A stretch of 5,755 nucleotides of DNA from the NCBI GenBank assembly GCA_945931735.1, contig CAMEPN010000138.1, positions 1 through 5,755 on the forward strand, read 5' to 3'. Below are positions 1-5,755 of this stretch, piece after piece. The notes under the pieces are model-generated. The model saw nothing but the letters and a program-made list of their open reading frames with translations, did not search any database and was not told the DNA's origin. How positions within the stretch are numbered: the stretch's first letter is position 1; each line of letters begins with the position of its first letter. The position numbers and the translations under genes are program-made. The stretch is from an uncultured Clostridia bacterium (GTDB lineage: Bacteria; Bacillota; Clostridia; Oscillospirales; Ruminococcaceae).

Positions 1-136
1 CGCCTTTCAGAACGCAGATAAACAGCGGGTTCTTCCCCTCGTATTCGCGGGTCAGCTTTTCTCCAAGCTCCGCGATCTTCGCTTTTATTTCATCTTCCGT
101 AAAAAGAACTCTTTCGACTTCCTCGGGAACGTACAT
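1..136 (-). CDS. hpt: Hypoxanthine phosphoribosyltransferase, N-terminal 45 residues (cut by window edge)
   Basis: This cytoplasmic purine-salvage enzyme joins hypoxanthine (often also guanine) to PRPP, giving IMP or GMP. Only the first 45 codons are present; the gene runs off the low-coordinate end. The reading begins MYVPEEVERVLFTEDEIKAK and ends NPLFICVLKG. This matches the start of bacterial Hpt: a short lead, the VLFTEDEI helix start, the LGEKLTREYEGKNP stretch, and the strand ending in the LKG loop that contacts pyrophosphate/PRPP in this family. The ATG at 134-136 is chosen because a GGAGG site lies 8 bases upstream. An in-frame TTG six codons earlier would place that site inside the gene. 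The gene follows tilS after a 139-base spacer with its own promoter. The tilS-hpt order is common in Firmicutes, often followed by ftsH, which would lie outside this window. The catalytic PRPP motif is not in view, so the call rests on the N-terminus and context. Confidence 0.88.
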   Translation of the reverse strand, partial: MYVPEEVERVLFTEDEIKAKIAELGEKLTREYEGKNPLFICVLKG

Positions 137-144
137 TCCGTTAT

Positions 145-149
145 CCTCC
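145..149 (-). promoter_or_regulatory. Ribosome binding site of hpt
   Basis: GGAGG on the minus strand, 8 bases before the ATG at 134-136, fixes the hpt start. Its first three bases could pair with 159-164 in a weak 6-bp stem (147-152 with 159-164, one G-U pair, loop 153-158). Partial occlusion is possible but not convincing. Confidence 0.75.
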
Positions 150-198
150 AAAACATTATTCGGACGCGTTTTTTTACTCGTATCCTAATGCAAAGTCT

Positions 199-227
199 AT
201 TATATCATACTTTTAATTAAATTGCAA
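199..227 (-). promoter_or_regulatory. Housekeeping sigma-70/sigma-A type promoter for hpt
   Basis: On the minus strand a TTGCAA -35 box (222-227) is followed by exactly 17 bases and a perfect TATAAT -10 box (199-204). A TGA immediately before it supplies the extended -10 TG. Transcription should start near 189-192, giving a leader of about 55 bases before the hpt ATG. The surrounding DNA is strongly AT-rich compared with the coding sequence on both sides. The site lies wholly in the tilS-hpt spacer, so hpt (and probably genes beyond it) can be transcribed independently of the upstream operon. No terminator is visible between tilS and this promoter, so read-through from tilS is also possible. 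Confidence 0.82.
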
Positions 228-275
228 ACTGTTTTAGGTGAATATTTGCTGAAATTTTATCGACAAATCCATATA

Positions 276-1277
276 TTAACAATTGTTATCTTTATCCAAC
301 CTGCGGATATGCTGCTCGGTCTTTTCGACAAAGCAGACGCCCTTTCTTATCGTGAAAAACCTGTCCTTGCAGGGGTTATACCTTGCGCTGCGCTTTTCCA
401 GAAGCGATACGGCGGTGTTTATCCTTAATGCCGACGGCTCTATCCCCCCGCCCGAAAGTATGATCCTCACCGCCCTGCTCCGAATAGGCGCGGGAAGCGC
501 AAAAAGCGCGGCGGCGTCCCAGCCCCTGCCCTTTTCCGCCTGCGAAAGCGCAAGCCGCGCCTGCTCCTCAAGGTAATCGCTGTCCTCGCGCAGCGACGAG
601 GTCATGCGGGTCATTCCCTCGAAAAGCGCGCCGTTTATTTTCAGCATTTCGGGGATTATCATGTGGCGGACCTTGTTTCGGGTGTAGTCGTCCGAAAGGT
701 TCGTCCTGTCGGTCACAAAGCCCTCGCCAAGCTCCGACAGGTACTGCTCCACCTCCGCGCGTGTGCAGTATATAAGCGGGCGGACGCTATTCCCGCGGAC
801 GGGCGGAATGCCGCATAAGCCTTTAAGCCCCGTCCCGCGCATTAAATTCAGCAGCACGGTTTCCGCGCAGTCGTTGCTGTTGTGCGCGGTGGCAAGGCGC
901 GCACCGTCGCCCAGCCGCGCCAATGTCCTCTCGAAAAAGCCGTATCTTATCCTGCGGGCGCATTCCTCGCCGCTTTCGTGCTTCTGCCTGTACTGCGCGA
1001 CATCTATTTTCTCCGCGAAAAGCGGAACGCCCAGCCGCGCGCAAAGCTCCTCGCAGAAGCGCATATCCGCGTCGCTCTCCTCGCCGCGCATACTGTGGTT
1101 TAAATGGCAGGCGGATACGGTTATCCCCAGCTCCCCCTCAAGCGATTTAAGGGCGCACAAAAGGGAAACGCTGTCTGCGCCGCCCGAAAGGGCAACCGCG
1201 ACAGCGCAGCCGTGTCCGAACATATTAAAATCATTTACAGCCTTTTTTACCTTTTCGGTAAAAGCGATATTTGTCAT
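276..1277 (-). CDS. tilS: tRNA(Ile)-lysidine synthetase, short form without the C-terminal TilS_C domain
   Basis: TilS is a cytoplasmic ATP-dependent ligase. It attaches lysine to C34 of the CAU-anticodon tRNA-Ile, so that the tRNA reads AUA and is charged with isoleucine. The 333-residue product shows the N-type ATP pyrophosphatase P-loop SGGADS (31-36), the CHLNHSMRGEESDAD block (57-71), ARRIRY (107-112), TAHNSNDCAETVLLNLMRG (130-148), RPL (167-169) and the tRNA-contact segment DRTNLSDDYTRNKVRH (190-205). All are family hallmarks. Many TilS proteins are about 430-470 residues. This one stops after a partial substrate-binding region and lacks room for the usual TilS_C domain. The sequence after the stop is an AT-rich spacer, not a broken remainder, so the short form looks natural, like that described for Aquifex aeolicus. 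The ATG is 9 bases after the dnaB stop, with AGGTGA just upstream as a ribosome site, pointing to co-transcription with dnaB. Function is near certain; the effect of the missing domain is unknown. Confidence 0.95.
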   Translation of the reverse strand: MTNIAFTEKVKKAVNDFNMFGHGCAVAVALSGGADSVSLLCALKSLEGELGITVSACHLNHSMRGEESDADMRFCEELCARLGVPLFAEKIDVAQYRQKHESGEECARRIRYGFFERTLARLGDGARLATAHNSNDCAETVLLNLMRGTGLKGLCGIPPVRGNSVRPLIYCTRAEVEQYLSELGEGFVTDRTNLSDDYTRNKVRHMIIPEMLKINGALFEGMTRMTSSLREDSDYLEEQARLALSQAEKGRGWDAAALFALPAPIRSRAVRIILSGGGIEPSALRINTAVSLLEKRSARYNPCKDRFFTIRKGVCFVEKTEQHIRRLDKDNNC

Positions 1278-1286
1278 AAGTCACCT

Positions 1287-2654
1287 TTATTGCTGATTAT
1301 TCAGCCGCACCTCGATGTTGGAGAACTTGGTAAACTCGCCGTTCCAGCCGAGGTAGGCGGTGCCTGTTTCGCCGTGACGGTTTTTCGCGACGATACATTC
1401 GCACACGTTGGGATTGGGGTCGGTCTTGTCGTAATACGCGTTTCTGTAAAGGAAAAGCACAATATCCGCGTCCTGCTCGATAGAACCCGAGTCACGCAGG
1501 TCGGACAGAAGCGGACGCTTGTCGGGACGCTGCTCGGGGCCGCGCGCAAGCTGCGACAGAGCGATAACGGGAACGTTCAGCTCCTTCGCCATGATCTTGA
1601 GATTACGCGTTATTTCCGAAATTTCAACAACGCGGTTTCCGTTGTAGTTCTTGACAGACGACATCAATTGCAGGTAGTCTATAATTACCACGCCGAGATT
1701 TTTTATCCTGCGCAGCTTTGATTTTATCATGGAAACATTGCAGCCCGGGGTGTCGTCTATGTATATGGGGAGCTGCGACAAAATATCCGCGCCGGTCATT
1801 ATGTCCGACCATTTTTCGTTGGACACATTGCCGGTTTTCAGCGCCTCCGACGGGAGCATCGCTTCGGAGCTTAACATTCTCGCGACGATCTGCTCCTTTG
1901 ACATTTCAAGGCTGAACACGCACACTGCCTTGTCGCGGTACTTCTTCCCGACATTCGCCGCAATGTTCATAGCAAACGAGGTTTTACCCATACCGGGTCG
2001 CGCCGCAAGTATGATAAGGTCGGATTTGTTAAGACCGAAGATTCTCCGGTCAAGCTCGGAATACAATGTCGCAAGACCTGTCATGACAGGCTGTCCGCCG
2101 TTCTGCGCAGCAGTGTGGACAAGCTCGTTGAGCGCCTTTACGCGCTCGTAAACTATCCCGCTTATATGCGTCAGGCTCTTGCTTTCCGCGCCCGAGCGGA
2201 TATCGTAAATTTTCTGCTCCGCAAAATCAACGATAGAGTTCGCGTCGTCCGCGCCCTCGTTCGCCGCGTCGATTATCTCCTTTGCCGCGTAGATAAGGCT
2301 GCGGAGCATATATTTCTCGACGACGATGTTAGCGTATTTCGCGACCGAGGAAATGCTCGGCACCGCCTGCATCAGCCGCGTCAGATACTCCTTCGCCTGC
2401 TCTGCGGTTTCAAACACGCCGTGGCGCATACAGCCGTCCAGCACCGTTACGATGTCGATAGACTCGCTGCTCATGCTCATCTGAACCATTACGGAATAGA
2501 TGTCCCTGTTCAGATCGACATGAAAATGCTCGGGGTGGAGCGTTCCGATTACCTCGTTTATCGCGCCGCCGTCCATAAGTATCGCGCCGAGGACTGACTG
2601 CTCCGCGTCGAGGTTATACGGCAGGTTCACTCCCGAAAGGTCGAACTCAGCCAT
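1287..2654 (-). CDS. dnaB: Replicative DNA helicase DnaB (called DnaC in Bacillus subtilis)
   Basis: This is the hexameric ATP-driven helicase that unwinds DNA ahead of the replisome and recruits primase. The 455-residue product has the usual length and layout. The N-terminal helical domain starts with LPYNLDAEQSVLGAILMD (11-28), a linker lies near 150-190, and a RecA-type motor follows. In the motor I see Walker A ARPGMGKTS (218-226, Lys224), H1a SLEMS with the catalytic Glu250, Walker B VVIIDYLQL (322-330, Asp326), H3 ALSQLAR (365-371, Gln368), the H4 region LSDLRDSGSIEQDADIVLFL (383-402) and the KNR arginine-finger motif (Lys424, Arg426) that reaches the neighbouring subunit. No intein interrupts the P-loop or H4, both frequent insertion sites in DnaB. 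The ATG lies one base after the rplI stop, and its GGAGG site (2661-2665) sits inside the rplI reading frame, so translation is probably coupled. Confidence 0.98.
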   Translation of the reverse strand: MAEFDLSGVNLPYNLDAEQSVLGAILMDGGAINEVIGTLHPEHFHVDLNRDIYSVMVQMSMSSESIDIVTVLDGCMRHGVFETAEQAKEYLTRLMQAVPSISSVAKYANIVVEKYMLRSLIYAAKEIIDAANEGADDANSIVDFAEQKIYDIRSGAESKSLTHISGIVYERVKALNELVHTAAQNGGQPVMTGLATLYSELDRRIFGLNKSDLIILAARPGMGKTSFAMNIAANVGKKYRDKAVCVFSLEMSKEQIVARMLSSEAMLPSEALKTGNVSNEKWSDIMTGADILSQLPIYIDDTPGCNVSMIKSKLRRIKNLGVVIIDYLQLMSSVKNYNGNRVVEISEITRNLKIMAKELNVPVIALSQLARGPEQRPDKRPLLSDLRDSGSIEQDADIVLFLYRNAYYDKTDPNPNVCECIVAKNRHGETGTAYLGWNGEFTKFSNIEVRLNNQQ

Positions 2655-2655
2655 A

Positions 2656-3102
2656 TCAGCCCTCCGTCACGGAAACGGTGAACTTTGCGGTAACGCCCGC
2701 GTACAGCCTTGCCTCGGCGGAGAAGTTGCCGAAGCCCTCTATCTTCATGGCGATATTGATCTTTTTCTTGTCAACGTCGCAGCCCAGCGACTGCTTTATC
2801 GCGGCGGAAACCTCCTTTGAAGTGACCGTGCCGAAAAGTCTGCCGTTCTGCCCCGCCTTAGCCGTTACGACAACAGTCTTGCCGTCAAGCTTGGAGGCGA
2901 TCTCCTTTGCGTTCGCGATGTCAACGTCTATCTTATGCTGAGCGTGATCCTTCTGACCCTGCAAAAGGTTCATGTTCTTGGCGTTAGCCTCCTGCGCCAG
3001 ACCTTTCTTTATAAGGCAGTTGATGGCATAGCCGTCCTTGACTTCCTTTATCTCGCCCTTTTTGCCTGTTCCCTTTACATCTTCGAGTAAAATGACCTTC
3101 AT
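2656..3102 (-). CDS. rplI: 50S ribosomal protein L9 (bL9)
   Basis: bL9 binds 23S rRNA near the L1 stalk with its N-domain and projects a C-domain on a long helix. It helps maintain reading frame and fidelity. The 148 residues have the family length. The N-domain begins [20 protein letters not shown] and continues through [20 protein letters not shown] (21-40), followed by the connecting helix (about 41-75). The C-domain carries [20 protein letters not shown] (83-102) and KKKINI (112-117). One departure from the classical signature is Cys29 where Phe or Tyr usually follows Asn28. The AGGAGG site (3110-3115) shares a base with the gdpP stop codon and is 7 bases before the ATG, so the gene is tightly packed behind gdpP. 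gdpP-rplI-dnaB is a long-known Firmicutes order. Confidence 0.98.
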   Translation of the reverse strand: MKVILLEDVKGTGKKGEIKEVKDGYAINCLIKKGLAQEANAKNMNLLQGQKDHAQHKIDVDIANAKEIASKLDGKTVVVTAKAGQNGRLFGTVTSKEVSAAIKQSLGCDVDKKKINIAMKIEGFGNFSAEARLYAGVTAKFTVSVTEG

Positions 3103-3114
3103 TGGTATTCCTCC

Positions 3115-5187
3115 TTATTGCTGTTCGCTCTCCTGCGGTTCCTCGACGGGAGAGAAATATTCATCTATCGCATGGTGCAGCTTTTCGACAGCCTCCTCTC
3201 GGGTTATCCCCTGAAGCTGCGCGCCCGCCATGGACTGGTGACCGCCGCCGTCGTCCTTTTTGTTGCCAATGCTCTCCATGATCACCTGTACGTTCACCTT
3301 TCCGAGCGAACGCGCGCTGAAGCTCCAGCCGCCCTCGATAGGATATACGGTGAACGACGCGTCGACATTCTTTATATACAGCATTTCGTCCGCCGCCTGC
3401 GAGCAGATGACGCGTATGCCGCTGAACTGCTCGTCAACCACCGCGACCGCACAGTTGCCGTGATATATCTCCGCGGAAGAAATTATCTCCGCCTTTTTCG
3501 TCTTGCTTTCTATCGAAGTATCGAAAAGCTTCTTTACGGAAATGGTATCCGCGCCGAGCTTTTTCAGATAAGCCGCCGCCTCGAACGTCGAAACGCCCGC
3601 GCGCATTACGAAATCCTTCGTATCGAGTGTTATTCCCGCGAGAAGCGCCTCCGCCTCGGCGGGGTTAAGCAGCGTGTCGCTGCTGAAATACTGGATAAGC
3701 TCCGTAACCAGCTCAGAAGCTGACGATGCGTTGCTTTCCTGCACCTTTATCGCGCAGTCGCTTATCGCCCCCGCGCTCAGTCTGTGGTGGTCGATTATGA
3801 TAACGCGGGACTTGTCCGCAAGGTGAAGAAGCTCCTGATCCTCGACCTTCTTCTCGATATGCGTGTCGACAATGATAAGCACCGATTTGGACGTAAATTC
3901 GTTGAACGCAGTTTCCGGCTCTTGGAATATACTGCGGTCGGAAAACCGCTGTATAAGCGAGAGAGCGTTCGTCTTTGACGGGTTCTGCCTTACCACCGCG
4001 TAGGCGGGAATGCCCAGACGCTTTATCGCGCAGGTAAGCCCTATCGCCGCCCCGACGCTATCAAAGTCCCCGTAGCTGTGACCCATTATGTACACAGTGT
4101 CCGCAGTGCTTATCAGCGCCTTGATATTCTCCGCCGAAAAACGGATCTTTACCTTTCCTGTTCTTTCCTTTCCGGGCGAGCTTGCGCCGTAGGGGATAAA
4201 TCCGTTCGCCGTTTTGAGCAGCGCTTGGTCGCCGCCGCGCTCGAGCGCCTTGTCCAGCATCTCGCTCGCGAAACGCTCTCCCTCCGCAAAGGTCTGCGCA
4301 GTCGCGCCGATACCAATTGAAAGCGTCACCGCGCCCTTGTCCTTTACAACTATTTCATGTGCCTTGTTGATAAGCGGCATTTTCTCCTGCGTCATTTCGC
4401 GGACATATTTGTTCTCGACAACGACGAGGAACTTGTCGCTGGATATCTTGCGAAGCATAGCTGTGCGCTCCGCGAAATATTCCTCGATAAGCCTGTCGAC
4501 CTGAATGGTGACATACGCGCGCTCGCTCTCCCGCGCGCCGCCGAGCAGCTCCTCATAATTGTCCACCATGATTATCATGACGACCGGTCTTGACATATCG
4601 TAGGCTATCTGAAGCTGCTTATATTCGGTGATATCGCGGAAGATAAGCATGGTTATCTTTTCGGTGCATTCTTCCTCGCTCTCGCCGAGGTCAAGTATAG
4701 ACTTTTTCCCGCCTGCCCTGTGGTCGTCGACCACAAATTCATGCGGGTCGGAATAGACGTGATACCATCTGTCCTTGTACTGTATCTCTCTGCCATCGTC
4801 GCTGAACAGCACGAGCGGTTCGTCGGTTATGACGTCGACGGAGCTTTCGTCCTCGTTGGGCAGGAAAAAATTCTCATTGAAGCAGTCGTTGCTCCATATT
4901 ATGCAGCGCTCCTCGTCCACCACCGCAACGGGCAGCGGGAATCCGATGAGCGACATACTGTCCGTTCCGCGTATCTCGCTGGTGAGCTGCTCAAAGTACC
5001 AGTATTCGCTGCGGCGTATCTGCATCAGCTTTCCGATAGCGATACCCGACACCGCGACCAGAACCGGCAGCGATATCCAGAACAGCACGGGGTCGCTTCT
5101 GAAAACATAGCAGTCTATCCCGATAAGAAATACGACCAGCGTACAGAGGGAATAAAGCAGTACCTTGCTTTTATAAAAGTTCTTCAA
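3115..5187 (-). CDS. gdpP: Membrane-anchored cyclic-di-AMP phosphodiesterase GdpP (YybT family, DHH-DHHA1)
   Basis: GdpP hydrolyses the second messenger c-di-AMP to 5'-pApA and so affects potassium and osmotic balance, cell-wall stress and beta-lactam tolerance in Firmicutes. The 690-residue product shows the full family layout. Two membrane helices lie near 9-29 and 34-54. A PAS-like region (about 80-190) includes FPLPVAVVDEERCIIWSN and ends at LIFRDITEY. A degenerate GGDEF domain follows (about 200-330), with SSDKF (249-253) in place of GGDEF, as expected for this family. The DHH domain carries GHSYGDFDS (369-377; His370, Asp374, Asp376), VDTH (440-443), IDHH (465-468) and GITLDTKDF (518-526). 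The DHHA1 domain has the GGGH motif (647-650). All expected metal and substrate residues are present, so it should be active. The PAS-like region holds an extra charged stretch (about 148-177). The start is TTG (5185-5187): AGGAGG lies 7 bases upstream, and the only other nearby TTG is out of frame and soon stops. It follows the RNase J stop by 36 bases. Confidence 0.96.
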   Translation of the reverse strand: MKNFYKSKVLLYSLCTLVVFLIGIDCYVFRSDPVLFWISLPVLVAVSGIAIGKLMQIRRSEYWYFEQLTSEIRGTDSMSLIGFPLPVAVVDEERCIIWSNDCFNENFFLPNEDESSVDVITDEPLVLFSDDGREIQYKDRWYHVYSDPHEFVVDDHRAGGKKSILDLGESEEECTEKITMLIFRDITEYKQLQIAYDMSRPVVMIIMVDNYEELLGGARESERAYVTIQVDRLIEEYFAERTAMLRKISSDKFLVVVENKYVREMTQEKMPLINKAHEIVVKDKGAVTLSIGIGATAQTFAEGERFASEMLDKALERGGDQALLKTANGFIPYGASSPGKERTGKVKIRFSAENIKALISTADTVYIMGHSYGDFDSVGAAIGLTCAIKRLGIPAYAVVRQNPSKTNALSLIQRFSDRSIFQEPETAFNEFTSKSVLIIVDTHIEKKVEDQELLHLADKSRVIIIDHHRLSAGAISDCAIKVQESNASSASELVTELIQYFSSDTLLNPAEAEALLAGITLDTKDFVMRAGVSTFEAAAYLKKLGADTISVKKLFDTSIESKTKKAEIISSAEIYHGNCAVAVVDEQFSGIRVICSQAADEMLYIKNVDASFTVYPIEGGWSFSARSLGKVNVQVIMESIGNKKDDGGGHQSMAGAQLQGITREEAVEKLHHAIDEYFSPVEEPQESEQQ

Positions 5188-5188
5188 T

Positions 5189-5203
5189 CCAAGACCTCCT
5201 TGG
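5189..5203 (-). promoter_or_regulatory. gdpP ribosome binding site inside a small hairpin
   Basis: The minus strand reads CCAAG-GAGGT-CTTGG, a perfect 5-bp stem (5199-5203 with 5189-5193) closing a 5-base loop. The AGGAGG Shine-Dalgarno core (5195-5200) occupies the loop and two stem positions. The stem ends one base before the TTG start codon. The site decides the start of gdpP; whether the hairpin limits initiation is inference. The stem is short and may be marginally stable. Confidence 0.6.
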
Positions 5204-5223
5204 CAGGCATTCCCGAAAAGCCT

Positions 5224-5755
5224 TTAAACTTCCATTATTATGGGGAGTATCATCGGGCTGCGCTTTGTCTTGGAATAGATATAATCGCCCAGCGCGTCGC
5301 GCATTGCGGACTTGATGTTGCCCCATTCGCGGATATTGCGCTCCTGGCAGTTCTGCATGACCTGCTTCATGAGCTGCTTTGCCTCGTCGAGAAGCTCCTC
5401 GCTCTCGCGGACATAAACGAAGCCGCGCGAAACGATATCCGGTCCCGCAAGCACTCGTCCGCTCTCGCGCTCTATCGTCGCGACGATTATCATCATGCCG
5501 TCCTCCGCAAGGTGCTTTCTGTCGCGCAGAACAACGCTCCCGACATCGCCGACGCCGAAGCCGTCGACCAGCACCTTGCCCGCCGGCACCGAGCCGTTGA
5601 TCTTGCAGCTCCGGCCGGTCAGCTCGATGACCTTGCCCACGTCGGCGATGACGATGTGCTTCGGGTTCATGCCCATCTCCTCGGCCAGCTTGGCGTGTAC
5701 CCGCAGATGGCGCTGCTCGCCGTGGATGGGGATGAAGAACTTCGGATTGACGAGG
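5224..5755 (-). CDS. rnj: Ribonuclease J, C-terminal 176 residues (5' part outside window)
   Basis: RNase J is a metallo-beta-lactamase/beta-CASP ribonuclease with 5'-3' exonuclease and endonuclease activity in mRNA decay and rRNA maturation. The frame is open to the window edge (first full codon at 5754-5752), so the ATG codons near 5676 are internal. The fragment begins LVNPKFFIPIHGEQRHLRVH. The PIHGE histidine is the beta-CASP motif His that serves as a metal ligand in RNase J (His390 in B. subtilis RNase J1, from memory). The closing beta-lactamase strands follow (GKVLVDG, EDGMMIIVATI). Next comes the C-terminal domain with SRGFVYVRES (fragment 109-118), a helix around EAKQLMKQVMQ, and the typical end KRSPMILPIIMEV. 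The catalytic HxHxDH motif is upstream of the window, and a full protein would be about 550 residues. Codon choice changes near 5535-5550 (see findings). I cannot tell from this part whether it is the J1 or J2 paralogue. Confidence 0.93.
   Translation of the reverse strand, partial: LVNPKFFIPIHGEQRHLRVHAKLAEEMGMNPKHIVIADVGKVIELTGRSCKINGSVPAGKVLVDGFGVGDVGSVVLRDRKHLAEDGMMIIVATIERESGRVLAGPDIVSRGFVYVRESEELLDEAKQLMKQVMQNCQERNIREWGNIKSAMRDALGDYIYSKTKRSPMILPIIMEV

Noticed and set aside
85..156. Out-of-frame ATG (154-156) in the hpt leader opening a 23-codon upstream reading frame that overlaps hpt.
   Set aside because: There is no Shine-Dalgarno sequence before it, while the hpt ATG has a good one. 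Probably chance.
156..168. CCGAATAAT in the hpt leader resembles half of a PurR box (core CCGAAC).
   Set aside because: It has one core mismatch and no second, properly spaced inverted copy. It lies downstream of the transcription start, and a PurR of this type is not shown for this organism.
161..175. ACGCGT followed by seven T on the plus strand looked like a terminator tail.
   Set aside because: The only symmetry is a 6-base palindrome with no loop, and no plus-strand gene ends there.
277..288. Perfect 12-base palindrome TAACAATTGTTA at the tilS stop codon.
   Set aside because: It is pure AT-type symmetry over the last codons. No T-run follows on the minus strand and there is no loop, so it is neither a terminator nor a supported operator.
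292..300. TTATCCAAC resembles a DnaA box (TTATCCACA).
   Set aside because: Two mismatches, a single copy, and located inside the tilS coding region with no clustering. The nearby dnaB gene does not make this an origin.
222..428. Small plus-strand open frame of 68 codons starting in the tilS-hpt spacer.
   Set aside because: It overlaps the 3' end of tilS in antisense. It has no Shine-Dalgarno site, no promoter on that strand and no recognisable protein features.
1104..1721. Open frame of about 205 codons on the plus strand (also similar ones at 763-1296, 2115-2597 and 3118-3723).
   Set aside because: Each lies opposite a well-conserved minus-strand gene (tilS, dnaB, gdpP). None has a convincing ribosome site or recognisable domain. 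They are explained by the codon pattern of GC-rich genes.
4428..4442. The GGDEF-like domain of GdpP lacks the GGDEF sequence, suggesting a damaged gene.
   Set aside because: A degenerate GGDEF is normal in the GdpP/YybT family; activity resides in the intact DHH-DHHA1 part.

Overview
The window reads as a compact piece of core chromosome from a Gram-positive Clostridia-type bacterium (Bacillota). Oscillospiraceae/Ruminococcaceae is my best guess. The basis is the gene set, consensus AGGAGG Shine-Dalgarno sites, one TTG start, a moderately GC-rich coding sequence beside an AT-rich spacer, and family details such as the AHNSND version of the TilS motif and the KRSPMILPIIMEV end of RNase J. The lineage call is inference from sequence style, not from a search.

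All genes lie on the minus strand, so they are transcribed from high to low coordinates. In transcription order they are: the 3' part of an RNase J gene (5755-5224, cut by the window edge); gdpP, a membrane-anchored c-di-AMP phosphodiesterase (5187-3115); rplI, ribosomal protein bL9 (3102-2656); dnaB, the replicative helicase (2654-1287); tilS, tRNA-Ile lysidine synthetase in a short form (1277-276); and the first 45 codons of hpt, hypoxanthine phosphoribosyltransferase (136-1, cut by the window edge). The gaps between the first five genes are 36, 12, 1 and 9 bases, with no terminator-like hairpin in any of them, so they probably form one transcript. The only real non-coding stretch is the AT-rich 137-275 spacer. 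It carries a near-consensus housekeeping promoter for hpt.

Together the genes cover information processing and its signalling: mRNA decay and processing (RNase J), c-di-AMP removal (GdpP), the ribosome (bL9), the replication fork (DnaB), tRNA decoding of AUA (TilS) and purine salvage (Hpt). GdpP-bL9-DnaB and TilS-Hpt are familiar Firmicutes neighbourhoods, here joined end to end.

I found no mobile element, CRISPR array, RNA gene, toxin-antitoxin pair or undescribed system. The points worth a second look are modest: a codon-usage shift inside the RNase J fragment, an extra acidic insert in the PAS-like region of GdpP, a hairpin enclosing the gdpP ribosome binding site next to a TTG start, and a TilS without the usual C-terminal domain.
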